DNA from: Gammaproteobacteria bacterium | GTDB lineage: Bacteria; Pseudomonadota; Gammaproteobacteria; Pseudomonadales; Pseudohongiellaceae | DNA length: 64,000 nucleotides | Assembly: GCA_021773355.1 (NCBI GenBank) | Contig: JAJFKE010000038.1 | Coordinates: 1-64,000, forward strand | Direction of reading: 5' to 3' | Shown here: positions 19,082-29,189 of the stretch, one piece after another | Layout of the letters: every line of letters starts with the position of its first letter | How positions within the stretch are numbered: position 1 is the stretch's first letter | The notes under the pieces: model-generated | What the model was told of the DNA's origin: nothing | Database searches by the model: none | What the model saw: only the letters and a program-made list of their open reading frames with translations | Program-made: the position numbers and the translations under genes

Positions 19082-21526
19082 TCACCCATACCGAATCGCC
19101 TCCACAGGATTACTGTTCGCCACCCCAATGGCATGCCAGGCGATTGCCAGCCATGCGATAGCCAAAGCCGCCAAACTGGATGCGATAAACAACAATGGCC
19201 CCAGCTCGATTCGGTACTGATAGCCGTTCAGGTAACTATTGATCGCATACAAAGCCAGCGGCCAGGCGAGAAAATTGGCAATAAGAATCGGTTTGGAAAA
19301 CTGCAGCAGCAGAATTTTGATTATATCCATGCTAAGTGCTCCATGAATTTTCCGAATTCCGATTTCTCTGGTTCTCTGTTGGCTGGAATAAGCTGACAGT
19401 GCATAGAGCCCCATGCAGGCAATAGTAATTGCCAGGCTGGAAAAAATAGTCATCAGCAGAAATTGCAGTCGGTCCTCCGCGTATTGCGCCTCCACATTGG
19501 CTTCCACAAACTCAATAGCTGCCGGAAACCCCGGAACGAACTGATCCCACACTTCAGTGACGTCCTGAGTCAACTGTGAAACATCCGATCCCTGAGCATA
19601 GGAAACCGTTAACGCGATGTGGTTTTCTGGAGAGTATATGTACATATCGGGAGTAATCGCGCTACGCAATGATCGAAAATAAAAATCTGACACTACACCA
19701 ATAATCTCGAACCTGACGTTGCCCATGACAATCGTTTCACCTATGGCTTCTACGGAATCTCGAAACCCGACTCTCTGTACTGCTGTACTATTTAGTATGA
19801 CCGAAGAAAAACTAAGCTCGGCGCCATTCTCTAGCGAATACGAATCCCAACTAAATTGGTCACTAGCTATCAGACGCGAAAATTCTCGGCCGCCGCGAAT
19901 CTGAACTCCGTAGATACTAAAGAAATTCGAATCCACAACCCGGGGAAATAGACTAAATCCGTCCTCTACACGTCCGGGCACGGCTACTTGTCGTGTAAAG
20001 CCTTCTATAGAATCAGATGGCGTGGCGACTGAAAAAGCCGTTCCCGTTACAGCTGGAATCCTTGCCAATTCTGTCGCAATTCCCTGCCGGCTGTTTCGAG
20101 AGAAGTCTTCATCCATATTGCGGATGACCAGTTTATTCTGAGGCAGGAAGCCGAGGTCCTTACTAGCAACGAAGGATTGCTGAAAAAATATGACGGCGGT
20201 AGTTATCAATAAAGCAATCGAAATAGCGAATTGCAGCATAACTAGGACAGGCTGCAGCCAAGCTGTTTTTTGCTGAGAGCTACTGAAACCCGCCCGCAGC
20301 ACCTTCGCAGGCTGCCATGAAGAGAGCCGGTAAGCTGGGTACAGGCCACTCGCCATTGCCAAGACCCCAACCACGAACACCATCTCTATGAATGCTGTTA
20401 GGGTTGAGAAATAGAATACTGAAAACTCTCTGCCCAATAGTTCGTTATAGAGGGGAAGCAGTAGGTCGACAAGCGCTATGGAGCCTCCCAAGGCGAGCAT
20501 CGAAACCAGCACCGTTTCACAGAGAAACTGAAATGTGAGCTGGCTTTTGTTCGCACCCACCACCTTGCGCACCGAAATCTCTTTGGCCCGACCCAGTGAC
20601 TTGATAACGGACAGATTGACAAAATTGATGCAGGCAATAACCAGTATTAATAGCGCAATCAAAGACAAGGTAATCAGCATCTGCCTATTCCCGGCAGGTT
20701 TCATGCTCCCGCGCACTTCAGGGTCCAGATGAATATTCTGTATATTGTTTAGTTGCATTGAAATCTGCAGATTTTCGGGGCGAACTTCGCTTGGAAAATA
20801 ACGATCCAAGAATTGCGGAAAACGGCTGTTTATTGTTTGATAATCGGCCCCCTCGACTAAGCTTACATAGGTGTAAGGTTCGATCGCCAGCCAATCGGCT
20901 GAATATCCAAACCCGTATAAGGCATCATTCTCGTCATAGGGAATTAGGAAATCGATATCGAGGTGGCTTTTTTCAGGAATATCCTGAAACACGGCAACCA
21001 CTTGATATTCGCGCTGATCATCTAATAACAATACCTGTCCGACCGCTGGCTCATCGGCAAAATACTTTGCCGCCATCGATGCCGAAATCAGCATCGAGTA
21101 CTTATCCCGCAATGCAGTGTTCTTGTCTCCAAACATCAAGGGTAAGTCGATTACTTCGAAAAAGTTTTCATCCACGAACCAGGCTTTCTCGAGGTATTTT
21201 TCCTCGTCTGCACGCAACACCACTGAACTGTCGATCAATCGAGTTGCCGCTTTGACTTCGGGAAAATATTCGATCAGGTCTGCTCTGGAGCGAAACCCAG
21301 TTTTGACATTCCTCCCCCCTCTTCCACCAGCAAACAGGTCCATTTCCAAGCGATAGACATTATCTGCGTCTGGAACCCACTGATCGAAACCAAATTCGTC
21401 CAGCACATAAAGCATAATCATAATGCAGCTGGTCAGGCCTAACATCAGACCAAAAACATTAATGAATGAATGAAACTTATGCCTGAGGATGTTTCTATAG
21501 GCGATTACGAAATAGCTTTTAAACAT
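19082..21526 (-). CDS. Fused MacB/FtsX-like permease, system 2 left arm
   Basis: The 814-residue permease of the IANxxAWP subgroup has LLQFSKPILIANFLAWPLAL near the C-terminus. It opens MFKSYFVIAYRNILRHKFHS and has FGFDQWVPDADNVYRLEMDL after segment 1, a diverged form of the usual SYDKHxxxxDRIYRV. The coupling motifs are LGRAKEISVRKVVGAN and QRTREIGIRKIHGAL, the latter with IH for the usual VL or IL. The tail is SNPVEAIRYG. GGGAA precedes ATG 21526. Gaps of 157 and 111 bases separate it from its neighbours, with no promoter that I can recognise in either. Confidence 0.88.
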   Translation of the reverse strand: MFKSYFVIAYRNILRHKFHSFINVFGLMLGLTSCIMIMLYVLDEFGFDQWVPDADNVYRLEMDLFAGGRGGRNVKTGFRSRADLIEYFPEVKAATRLIDSSVVLRADEEKYLEKAWFVDENFFEVIDLPLMFGDKNTALRDKYSMLISASMAAKYFADEPAVGQVLLLDDQREYQVVAVFQDIPEKSHLDIDFLIPYDENDALYGFGYSADWLAIEPYTYVSLVEGADYQTINSRFPQFLDRYFPSEVRPENLQISMQLNNIQNIHLDPEVRGSMKPAGNRQMLITLSLIALLILVIACINFVNLSVIKSLGRAKEISVRKVVGANKSQLTFQFLCETVLVSMLALGGSIALVDLLLPLYNELLGREFSVFYFSTLTAFIEMVFVVGVLAMASGLYPAYRLSSWQPAKVLRAGFSSSQQKTAWLQPVLVMLQFAISIALLITTAVIFFQQSFVASKDLGFLPQNKLVIRNMDEDFSRNSRQGIATELARIPAVTGTAFSVATPSDSIEGFTRQVAVPGRVEDGFSLFPRVVDSNFFSIYGVQIRGGREFSRLIASDQFSWDSYSLENGAELSFSSVILNSTAVQRVGFRDSVEAIGETIVMGNVRFEIIGVVSDFYFRSLRSAITPDMYIYSPENHIALTVSYAQGSDVSQLTQDVTEVWDQFVPGFPAAIEFVEANVEAQYAEDRLQFLLMTIFSSLAITIACMGLYALSAYSSQQRTREIGIRKIHGALSMDIIKILLLQFSKPILIANFLAWPLALYAINSYLNGYQYRIELGPLLFIASSLAALAIAWLAIAWHAIGVANSNPVEAIRYG

Positions 21527-21637
21527 GGTGCAGATTCCCAGTCATCTTCGGCCAGCGACTTTTCCAACATAGTAAAAATCCTGGGGCAGCAGAAACGATT
21601 TTCGCAAACGTCCAACTGTTTTTTCGAAAGCCTTATC

Positions 21638-24031
21638 TTACTCATAGCGCAAAGCATGAACTGGATTCGCGTGAGCTGTCTTCCAGGATTGAATGGTCAT
21701 TGTAAACAGCGATACCAAAACACAAAATACGGTCGAAGTGACAAATATGAGATAGCTGATCTCCACCCTATAGGCAAACGTTTCCAGCCACTGCGAGATT
21801 AGCCAGTAAGATGCACCCGCTGCAATGATTGATGCAGCAATCAAAGTGAAAAAAGTACTCTTGAATAACATTAGAAGTATATTGAGATAGCTCGCACCCA
21901 GCACTTTACGAACACCCAGTTCCTTGGAACGATTTTCTGTAGTAAAGGCAGTTAGACCTAGCAAGCCGAGACAAGAGATCAGCACACAGAGGCTGGCAAA
22001 GATTCCCAATAACGTCATTTGGCTCTGCTCAGAGCCATATAACTGGTTGAGGCGATCGACCATGATTTCGTAGTTGAACGGGTGCAGTTGTTCAAAATCC
22101 AGCCAGGTTTTTTCAAGAAAAATCAAAGCCTCGGCCAACGACCCTTCTACAATATCCAAAGTGACATAGTTCATGTTTTCCGCACTTATAGAGTAACCAA
22201 GTGCCATAGGCTCCATTTCTCTACTCAGATTTTGATAATTAAAATCTCTGACCACCCCCACTACTGGAACGCCTGATACCAATTTACCTATAGGATCGCT
22301 CCACCCCATCATCTGCACTGCGTATTGATTGAGAATGAGGGCACCATTGTCATCCGTAGAAACCGAACGGTCGAAAAATCTGCCAGCTACCAATTCGAGC
22401 CCCATTACATCCAAATAGTCATCACCCACCCAGTAGAAGTTGAATACTCGAACCTCCGATGTACCATCTTCTCTTTCTGTATCAAGCGCGGAGATGCTAA
22501 AACCGCCACCTGGCACACTGGAACTCGCCGTGACTCCCTGAATGCTAGTGTTCTGTAGCACCATATTTTTGAGCCGATCCAATTTTTCCGTATCCCAAAC
22601 GCCCCGTAAACGCATGACTACTTTATTTTCTCTCTCGAAGCCCATCGAGTTGTTGTACAGATACTGCATCTGTGAATTCATCAATAGCGTGCAGGTGATT
22701 ACGCCCATGGAGATAATGAATTGAACAAGTACCAGCCCCTGCCGTGATATTTTGGATTTCCCGCTGTAGTTTTCTTTCCCTCTGGACGACGACAACGCGG
22801 GCAATGAAGATAGGTACAGCCCCGGGTAAAGCCCAGATACAATACCCAGAATTAGCGCTAGTCCCAGCAGCAGACTGAGTGAACTGGGTATAAGTAATTG
22901 CAGCATGGAAATATCCGTTTCCAGCAGTGCATTTATTGGAAGCAAGGTTAGGGACAACTCTGCCAGCACGAAGGCGATGGGCATCGCCAGTAGCACGAAA
23001 AATACACTCTCCCCAATAAACTGTTGGACCAGTTGCGATTTGTTCGATCCCAAAATTTTGCGCACACCTACTTCCTTAAGCCTGCGCGTCGCTCGAGCGG
23101 TCGCTAAATTCACATAGTTTATACAAGCAACCAGCAGCAGAAATATTCCGATAGCCGCCAGTGAATACACGAAGTATTGGTTGCCACGGGGCAGATCGCC
23201 AATGGTTGTCGATTTCAGATGAATAGCAGTTAATGGCTCCAGGTAATAGTCGTGATGCGTTGTGTCTTCAAAGATGGAATCCATATAGGTGTCCCATATG
23301 CCTCTTGATATAGCATCAAAATCATCCACGTTGTAGCCTGCCGGCAATAGCAGATACGTAAAGGTAGAGGTATTACCGAGAGAGTTTTCTCCTCTCTGCG
23401 AAGTCAAATCGGCGATCCCAACTGGATTGAGTCTGTTGAAGGACAACAGTGCGTCGTATTTCTGATGACTGCTATCGGGCAGATCGGCGAAAACGAGTGC
23501 AACAGAGTAGGTTGATGTATCTGTGCTTAAAGTTTGGCCGATAGGATCGCTATCGCCAAAATAGACTTCGGCAAAAGATTCACTAATCGCAATTGATAAA
23601 GGGTCAACCAGCGCCGTAGCGGTATCTCCGGAGATTATTTTATGGTCAAACACATCAAACACGTTAGAATCTGCAAATAGTATCGAATCCCAGTAAACAG
23701 ACGTGTCCTTGCTACGCACGAGCGTAGACCCGACCTGTTGAAATCGCACGAAGTCTTGAACAGCAGGGTAATCACGCTGCAATAATGGACCTAATAATTG
23801 TGGAGTTTTTGCGAAATCTTCGATGAAGCCATTGGTGTTGAGCAAATTAACAACACGGTAAATCCGATCTTGCTGTTCATTGTGTTTATCAAATGAAGTT
23901 TCGTACTGAACGTATAAGCCAAGTATCAGACAGCAGGCAATCGCAGCAGACAATCCGCTTATATTGATGAAAGCGTAGTATTTGTCTCTGTAGAGACTTC
24001 TGAAAGCCGTCAGCAAATAGCTTTTAAGCAT
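21638..24031 (-). CDS. Fused MacB/FtsX-like permease directly after the adaptor
   Basis: The 797-residue permease is in the subgroup with MLFKSTFFTLIAASIIAAGA and WLETFAYRVEI at the end. The open frame can be read from a TTG 15 bases further upstream, but ATG 24031 gives MLKSYLLTAFRSLYRDKYYA, the family start. SFDKHNEQQDRIYRV follows segment 1. The coupling motifs are TRRLKEVGVRKILGSN and NRSKELGVRKVLGAS, and the tail is NPVHALRYE. It begins 45 bases after the adaptor stop, so adaptor and permease are surely on one transcript. Confidence 0.88.
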   Translation of the reverse strand: MLKSYLLTAFRSLYRDKYYAFINISGLSAAIACCLILGLYVQYETSFDKHNEQQDRIYRVVNLLNTNGFIEDFAKTPQLLGPLLQRDYPAVQDFVRFQQVGSTLVRSKDTSVYWDSILFADSNVFDVFDHKIISGDTATALVDPLSIAISESFAEVYFGDSDPIGQTLSTDTSTYSVALVFADLPDSSHQKYDALLSFNRLNPVGIADLTSQRGENSLGNTSTFTYLLLPAGYNVDDFDAISRGIWDTYMDSIFEDTTHHDYYLEPLTAIHLKSTTIGDLPRGNQYFVYSLAAIGIFLLLVACINYVNLATARATRRLKEVGVRKILGSNKSQLVQQFIGESVFFVLLAMPIAFVLAELSLTLLPINALLETDISMLQLLIPSSLSLLLGLALILGIVSGLYPGLYLSSLPALSSSRGKENYSGKSKISRQGLVLVQFIISMGVITCTLLMNSQMQYLYNNSMGFERENKVVMRLRGVWDTEKLDRLKNMVLQNTSIQGVTASSSVPGGGFSISALDTEREDGTSEVRVFNFYWVGDDYLDVMGLELVAGRFFDRSVSTDDNGALILNQYAVQMMGWSDPIGKLVSGVPVVGVVRDFNYQNLSREMEPMALGYSISAENMNYVTLDIVEGSLAEALIFLEKTWLDFEQLHPFNYEIMVDRLNQLYGSEQSQMTLLGIFASLCVLISCLGLLGLTAFTTENRSKELGVRKVLGASYLNILLMLFKSTFFTLIAASIIAAGASYWLISQWLETFAYRVEISYLIFVTSTVFCVLVSLFTMTIQSWKTAHANPVHALRYE

Positions 24032-24076
24032 ATTGATTACTCGCAATCAAATTTGAAATATAATTCATAACACTTA

Positions 24077-25336
24077 TCACTGTGTTAATTGAATCCGCTC
24101 CATATCTTCCATTTGACTGTAGCTAGACGTAATAACCCTATCCCCCTGCTGCAAACCTTCGCGAACTTCTACATAGCGATTATTTCGGCGCCCGACACGA
24201 ATATCCCTTCTAGTCGCGTATTCACCGGTGGCATCCACTACGAACACCCAGTTACCCCCCGTGTCTTGAATAAACCCACCTAAGGGAAGTAAAAGTGATT
24301 CAACGGGATTGCCTAAGACCAATTCCATTTGCAGTGTTTGACCACGTCGAATATTAGCCGGTGGCAAACTCTCGAAAACCAGGTCTACCTCAAATGTGCC
24401 TTCAGTTATTTCCGGGTAGACCTTGATCACCCTCGCGTCATACTCATTTCCTGATAGGGTAAATGTCGCTTCTTGATCAGCCGCAACTCGAGATACGTAG
24501 AACTCGTCGATTTGCGCAACTACCTTATATTGATCTATAACATCTATCTGCCCCAATCGTTGACCACTCTGTTTGCTTTCGCCTATCTCCACTGGCAATG
24601 AGGTTAGCTGGCCGGAAATTGGAGCACGGACCAGGAGGCTTTCGAAGCTACTTTGAGAGACCAGAAGATTCTCCTCTAACTTGCTTGTCTGAGTAGCAAT
24701 CTGCTGCAGCCGTACTTCGCGGATTCTGTTTTCAAGTACTTGACGCTCCTTCAGGTTATCGAGAACCTTCTTCTGATAATGAAGCTCGTCCGTTACTACA
24801 TCGAATTGCTGCTGTGACACTAAGTCTTCTTCTAATAACGATTCAAATCTGGTTTTCTGCCTTTCCAAGGTAATGATGCGATACTCTGTATCAATTAAGT
24901 TTCGCTCTGTGTTCAGTTTTGTCGTTTCGAAACCGTCAGAGATATTGTTCAGGAAATTCATCTGTTCCGTTATATTGGTATCATTCTGTGCAGCGTTTAA
25001 TCTCAGGTTGGTATTGCTTAGTTGAAGCAGGGGCTGCCCAGCCTCCACAAAACTACCTTCCTCAACAAACACCTCTTCTACTGCACCACCGTTCACGGCA
25101 TCGAGAAACACACTATTCAGAGGTTGTATGGTGCCGCGGATAGGAATGAGGTCTTCGAACGCACCGAACTCAACATCGGACACAATAATCTGCTCCGCCG
25201 GAACTCTGTAAGTCCTGATCGAAGCGTCTTGTAACAGACCATACACGAACCAAATCCCTGCTGCAGCCACTACGACTATCAGCCCCCACTGCCAAATAGC
25301 GAGCTTCTTCTTTTCAATTGCTTTATCCATGGCCAT
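24077..25336 (-). CDS. Periplasmic adaptor (HlyD/MacA-like) of system 2
   Basis: The 419-residue protein has a cytoplasmic lysine-rich start and a single membrane anchor at about 16-35 (WGLIVVVAAAGIWFVYG). A split lipoyl domain follows (IRGTIQPLNS with GSFVEAGQPLLQL, later RAPISGQLTSLPVEIGE), with a coiled-coil hairpin of about 110 residues between the halves, then a beta-barrel (EATFTLSGNEYDARVIKV) and a membrane-proximal end. ATG 25336 has GGGGA 9 bases upstream; ATG 25330 is an alternative. It is the only adaptor found for the 14 permeases of system 2. It sits between the first and second permease of the left arm, so it is expressed with the single ATPase. Confidence 0.88.
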   Translation of the reverse strand: MAMDKAIEKKKLAIWQWGLIVVVAAAGIWFVYGLLQDASIRTYRVPAEQIIVSDVEFGAFEDLIPIRGTIQPLNSVFLDAVNGGAVEEVFVEEGSFVEAGQPLLQLSNTNLRLNAAQNDTNITEQMNFLNNISDGFETTKLNTERNLIDTEYRIITLERQKTRFESLLEEDLVSQQQFDVVTDELHYQKKVLDNLKERQVLENRIREVRLQQIATQTSKLEENLLVSQSSFESLLVRAPISGQLTSLPVEIGESKQSGQRLGQIDVIDQYKVVAQIDEFYVSRVAADQEATFTLSGNEYDARVIKVYPEITEGTFEVDLVFESLPPANIRRGQTLQMELVLGNPVESLLLPLGGFIQDTGGNWVFVVDATGEYATRRDIRVGRRNNRYVEVREGLQQGDRVITSSYSQMEDMERIQLTQ

Positions 25337-25372
25337 ATAAAAGAATCCCCAAATTCATTCCTATCAATAAAT

Positions 25373-27826
25373 TCACTCTGCTCGCAGAGAATCAACTGGA
25401 TTTGACACTGCCACTGAATATGCCCGTTGAAATGTGGTGGCCAGTGCCATAAGAAAAGTTGCTACGCCAGCGAGGAAGAAGACGGCTATATTAATATCCG
25501 TACGGTAGGCAAAATTAGCTAGCCACTGCTGCATAGACCACCAAGCCAACGGCCAGGCGATAATATTAGCCAAAATTACCAGCTTGGAAAAATCCCAAGC
25601 CAATAAACCGGCAATGCTTCGTACTGTGGCACCTAAAACTTTTCGAATACTTATTTCCTTAGTCCGTCTTTCAGCCGCAAATGATGCCAAGGCATACAGC
25701 CCTAAACAGGCGATCATTATGGCGATCAAAGATAGGCCAATGAACAGTACGAAGGTTCGGTTCTCTCCCGAGTAAAATGCAGAATAGCTATCTGACAAAT
25801 AGCTTCGTAGTATCGGGTATTCGGAAACGTTCTGCTGCCAAATCTGATCAATCGCAGCAAGTGTGCTGGCCTGATTACCATCAGCCAGTTTGACTGTCAT
25901 TATGCTCAGATTATTGTCCAGGATGTAGGATATGGGTGCGATATCGGTACGCACAGATTGATAATGCGCATCCTGAACAACACCTACTACTACAATATCC
26001 CTATGCAGGAGTACACCGTTAGATGTCCCCTCGTTATAAAACCTTTTGCCAATCGCATCTTGTGGATCATTCCAGCCCGCTTGTCTTGCCGCTGTTTCGT
26101 TTAAAACTATGCCTCCCAGAACGGTAGTGACGGTTTCTGAATAGGATCCAGCTCTGTCAGTTGGGAAATCATCACTTAAAGCGCGTCCTGCTACGAACTC
26201 CATACCTAAGACTTCAAAATAGTCTTCAGCTATGGCAATAGACCGAGTTCGCAAGGCATTATCGGGATCACCCCCTTCACGAACCATACTCCTGCCATCG
26301 GACAGGTCCCTCGTCGGAATTACCGAAGCCGCCGACACAGAGATCACTCCGGGATTGGACAGTAGTTGCTCACGCATCACTGAGTAGGCATCTCGCGCCT
26401 GTGCATTAGGCAACTCGATAGCGATCACGTTTTCAGGATCGAAACCCAAAGATTTGGACATAGCATAGGAAATTTGAGTATTAACGATGCCACTGGCGAT
26501 AATTAGCCCGATAGAAATACTAAATTGAGCAACGATCAATCCAGACCTAAAACGATTAGCACTTACTCCTTTGACCACTTGCCCCCGTAAAGCATTTGCA
26601 GGCGACAGCTTCGCTGCGGTAATGGCAGGATAAATGCCCGCCAATATGCCCACGCCTAAGGCCATCATCAATAGGAAAGACAGATTGATAACTGTAAAAA
26701 AGGATTCAGATTCAATTCTTGCTGCCACCATGGAATTGAAGTACGGCATGAACAATTCACAGAGTATCAGTGAAGCAAAAAATGCGAATAGCGAAATTAT
26801 TCCTATCTCTGTCAGAAATTGCGCCGCAAGGTCTGTCCGCGAGGAACCGGCAATTCGCTTGACGCCAATTTCACGAGCACGTTTCGAAAGCTGAACGGCC
26901 TGCAGGTTCATAAAATTAAGGGCGGCGATAAGAAGCGTGAGAAAAGCAACTCCAGCAAATATGATTAGATCCGACCTTTGCCTTAGCGGCTTAACCACAC
27001 CGGACACATCGTCCCGAGTGGACATTTCATTTTGCAGATCCGTTGTGAAGTGGATATCTCGAAGCGGCTGCAGGGAAATTTGATGATTTGACAAGCTGGA
27101 GATGTTCTCCCTTACATAAGATATCGCATTCTCCTGAGCAGTAATTGGACTTATCCCTTCTGCAAACTTGACATAGTGATACATGATATCCGAATTCATG
27201 AAAGAAAATAATTGAGGGAATCCATACACTGCGGGGGCGTTCTCTACATTCACGTAAACATTTGAAACTAGATGACTGTTACCAGGATTATTAGCAATGA
27301 TTGCAGCAACACGAAAATCGAAAGTGCCATCAACGGAAAATACCTCTCCTACCGGCCGGGCCTCTGCAAAAAGTTCCAGGGCGGCTGCCTCGGTAATTAC
27401 GGCGCTGCCTACATCCTTGATGGCCGAAGAGGGATCACCGGCAAGCACCTCATAGTTGAACATTTCAAAAAAACCATCATCAACCATGCTCAGCGACTTG
27501 AATTGGCTGACACCATCCACAGTAAACAAACGCTGAGTCATGGCAATTCGAGTAAAATTTTCAATCTCAGGCAAGGCTGTAGCTAATACAGGTGACAGTG
27601 GATTATTAAAAGTCGCAAAGTGAGACCCATCTCCGCTGATCCAGTTCAGGCGATGAATGCGCTCACTATCGTCATGCATAGCATCGAAGCTATTCTCATA
27701 ATTCACGAAAGACAAAATCAAAATACTGACAGTCATGCCTATGGCCAGACTCAATACTCCGATCGCGGTGTAAAACTTACGATGAAAAATACTCTTTAAG
27801 GCCTTCTTAAAATGGTAGCTGAACAT
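25373..27826 (-). CDS. Fused MacB/FtsX-like permease, first of the system 2 left arm
   Basis: This 817-residue permease lies between the ATPase and the adaptor, so it may be the core partner of both. The frame is open to a TTG at 27871, but GAGGG sits about 7 bases before ATG 27826 and the protein then opens MFSYHFKKALKSIFHRKFYT, as in the paralogues. It is of the IANIIAWP subgroup (WDFSKLVILANIIAWPLAWW). The first coupling motif is unusual, KRAREIGVKRIAGSS, with KR for RK and GSS for GAS. The second is RRTKEISIRKVLGAT. The tail is SNPVDSLRAE. The ATPase ends 119 bases upstream. Confidence 0.88.
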   Translation of the reverse strand: MFSYHFKKALKSIFHRKFYTAIGVLSLAIGMTVSILILSFVNYENSFDAMHDDSERIHRLNWISGDGSHFATFNNPLSPVLATALPEIENFTRIAMTQRLFTVDGVSQFKSLSMVDDGFFEMFNYEVLAGDPSSAIKDVGSAVITEAAALELFAEARPVGEVFSVDGTFDFRVAAIIANNPGNSHLVSNVYVNVENAPAVYGFPQLFSFMNSDIMYHYVKFAEGISPITAQENAISYVRENISSLSNHQISLQPLRDIHFTTDLQNEMSTRDDVSGVVKPLRQRSDLIIFAGVAFLTLLIAALNFMNLQAVQLSKRAREIGVKRIAGSSRTDLAAQFLTEIGIISLFAFFASLILCELFMPYFNSMVAARIESESFFTVINLSFLLMMALGVGILAGIYPAITAAKLSPANALRGQVVKGVSANRFRSGLIVAQFSISIGLIIASGIVNTQISYAMSKSLGFDPENVIAIELPNAQARDAYSVMREQLLSNPGVISVSAASVIPTRDLSDGRSMVREGGDPDNALRTRSIAIAEDYFEVLGMEFVAGRALSDDFPTDRAGSYSETVTTVLGGIVLNETAARQAGWNDPQDAIGKRFYNEGTSNGVLLHRDIVVVGVVQDAHYQSVRTDIAPISYILDNNLSIMTVKLADGNQASTLAAIDQIWQQNVSEYPILRSYLSDSYSAFYSGENRTFVLFIGLSLIAIMIACLGLYALASFAAERRTKEISIRKVLGATVRSIAGLLAWDFSKLVILANIIAWPLAWWSMQQWLANFAYRTDINIAVFFLAGVATFLMALATTFQRAYSVAVSNPVDSLRAE

Positions 27827-27945
27827 GGTTAGACCCTCGATCGCCTTTCGTTGTGATTCTTTTTCAAACAATTATGAAGAGTTGATCAATAAAAAAATGG
27901 CAGTGAGAAAAATTAGTCACTCGCCCAGTAACTCTTGAAAACTGC

Positions 27946-28644
27946 TTAAGCAAACGCGGTTCGGTCCTGGTTGTCTGATTCACTGATGACCTTACCGTCC
28001 AACATCCGCACAATACGTTTCCCCACAGCCGCGTCTTCCGCCGAGTGTGTCACCATCACAATAGTTGTGCCCTCGTCATTAAGGCCAGACAGAATTTTCA
28101 TCACTTCTTCGCCGTGTTCACTATCCAGATTACCGGTTGGCTCATCCGCCAAGATAAGATTGGGCTGATTGACAATCGCTCTGGCTACCGCGACTCGTTG
28201 CTGCTGTCCGCCTGAAAGTTGCTGAGGGAAATGTTTGGCACGATGAGCCATATCCATTTTCTCCAACACCGCTTGCACTTTGCTCTTGCGATCTGCCGCT
28301 GCAGTTTTTGTGTAGATCAGGGGCAACTCCACATTTTCATAAACCGTCAGTTCATCAATTAGATTGAAACTCTGAAACACGAAACCGATATTCTGTTTGC
28401 GCAGGTTGGCACGCTGACGCTCGGAATAGGATGACACCTCTTCGTCCAGAAACCAGTATTTCCCACCATCGGGATTGTCGATCAGGCCAAGAATATGTAG
28501 CAGCGTGGATTTGCCGCAACCAGAAGGGCCCATGATCGAAGTGAACTCACCTTTGTCTACTTGCAAATTAACTTCGTCGAGAGCGGTGGTTTCTACTTCT
28601 TCTGTGCGAAACATTTTCACCATGTTTTCAATTCTTATGATCAT
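27946..28644 (-). CDS. ABC transporter ATPase of system 2 (MacB/LolD type)
   Basis: The 232-residue ATPase has Walker A GPSGCGKST (39-47), signature LSGGQQQR, Walker B LILADEPTGNLD and H-loop MVTHSAE. AGGAAG lies about 8 bases before ATG 28644. It heads the left arm behind a sigma54 promoter and a leader of about 195 bases that contains a terminator-like hairpin. No other intact ATPase gene lies in system 2, although 14 fused permeases do, so it presumably serves both arms. The SYSERQRANLRKQNIGFVFQ stretch (Q-loop region) is close to the system 3 enzyme. Confidence 0.92.
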   Translation of the reverse strand: MIIRIENMVKMFRTEEVETTALDEVNLQVDKGEFTSIMGPSGCGKSTLLHILGLIDNPDGGKYWFLDEEVSSYSERQRANLRKQNIGFVFQSFNLIDELTVYENVELPLIYTKTAAADRKSKVQAVLEKMDMAHRAKHFPQQLSGGQQQRVAVARAIVNQPNLILADEPTGNLDSEHGEEVMKILSGLNDEGTTIVMVTHSAEDAAVGKRIVRMLDGKVISESDNQDRTAFA

Positions 28645-28720
28645 GTCTTAGCTTCCTTTTGTGACCAGACAAACAAGCGTACTGAGTCGTTCGTGGTTTG
28701 GACTTGCATTGAGCAAACCG

Positions 28721-28753
28721 AAAAAAGATCAGGAGGGCCGAAATCGGCCCTCC
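28721..28753 (-). terminator. Terminator-like hairpin in the leader of the left operon
   Basis: GGAGGGCCGA (28732-28741) and TCGGCCCTCC (28744-28753) are perfect reverse complements. On the minus strand the stem is followed by TGATC and then six T (28726-28721). This has the form of a Rho-independent terminator, yet it lies between the sigma54 promoter (28851-28867) and the ATPase start (28644). Transcripts from that promoter must read through it, so it may act as an attenuator. Confidence 0.6.
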
Positions 28754-28850
28754 CACCTGCACCCTGGATCGCTTAGTTGCTTCAAGACCAAGCAGATTAA
28801 GAATGTCCACATAAACCATCCGTAATCCACGGCGCAGATATAAGTTAGAG

Positions 28851-28867
28851 TGCAATTGGCATACCAA
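28851..28867 (-). promoter_or_regulatory. Sigma54 promoter of the system 2 left operon
   Basis: The minus strand reads TTGGTATGCCAATTGCA: GG and GC exactly 10 bases apart, TTGG and TTGCA perfect, with two deviations in the CAC part. It faces the ATPase and the seven left-arm permeases. The operator palindrome begins 62 bases upstream of the TGG. Confidence 0.68.
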
Positions 28868-28919
28868 ATCGGTAACCCCTTTTATATCAGACGCTTATGT
28901 AAAGGCACTGCGGTAAATA

Positions 28920-28954
28920 CAGGCGTCCTGTTTCAAATTGAAACAGGACGCCTG
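28920..28954. promoter_or_regulatory. Long perfect palindrome containing the system 2 operator
   Basis: The two 17-base arms, 28920-28936 and 28938-28954, are exact reverse complements around one central base. The core, TGTTTCAAATTGAAACA (28929-28945), is the same 17-bp motif that precedes the other system 2 promoters. It is probably the binding site of the Fis-type domain of the regulator at 29219-30652. The extra GC-rich arms also allow a strong hairpin if transcribed. Confidence 0.72.
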
Positions 28955-29189
28955 TGTCGAAACAGAACAATTGACCAAACTGAGCCCGCAATCCCAGAGT
29001 TCCCTGGAAGAACACCCCGGATTTTACGGACTAATTGATCTGGGCTCCCGCAAACCTCTGTTGGCGTTAAAATTGCTACTTTAGTATGTCAATAATTGTC
29101 TGTGTATTATTATCTAAAATTATATTCTTTAATATCAATAAGATATGCGTAATACATATCTCTGACGAAGTGTTTTTAATAACACCACT

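Noticed and set aside
20758..21255. 165-codon open frame on the + strand
   Set aside because: It is antisense to an intact permease; low-complexity, Arg-rich and without family resemblance.
28628..28867. 79-codon minus-strand open frame covering the left operon leader
   Set aside because: It contains the promoter and the terminator-like hairpin, has no ribosome site at its start and no family resemblance.
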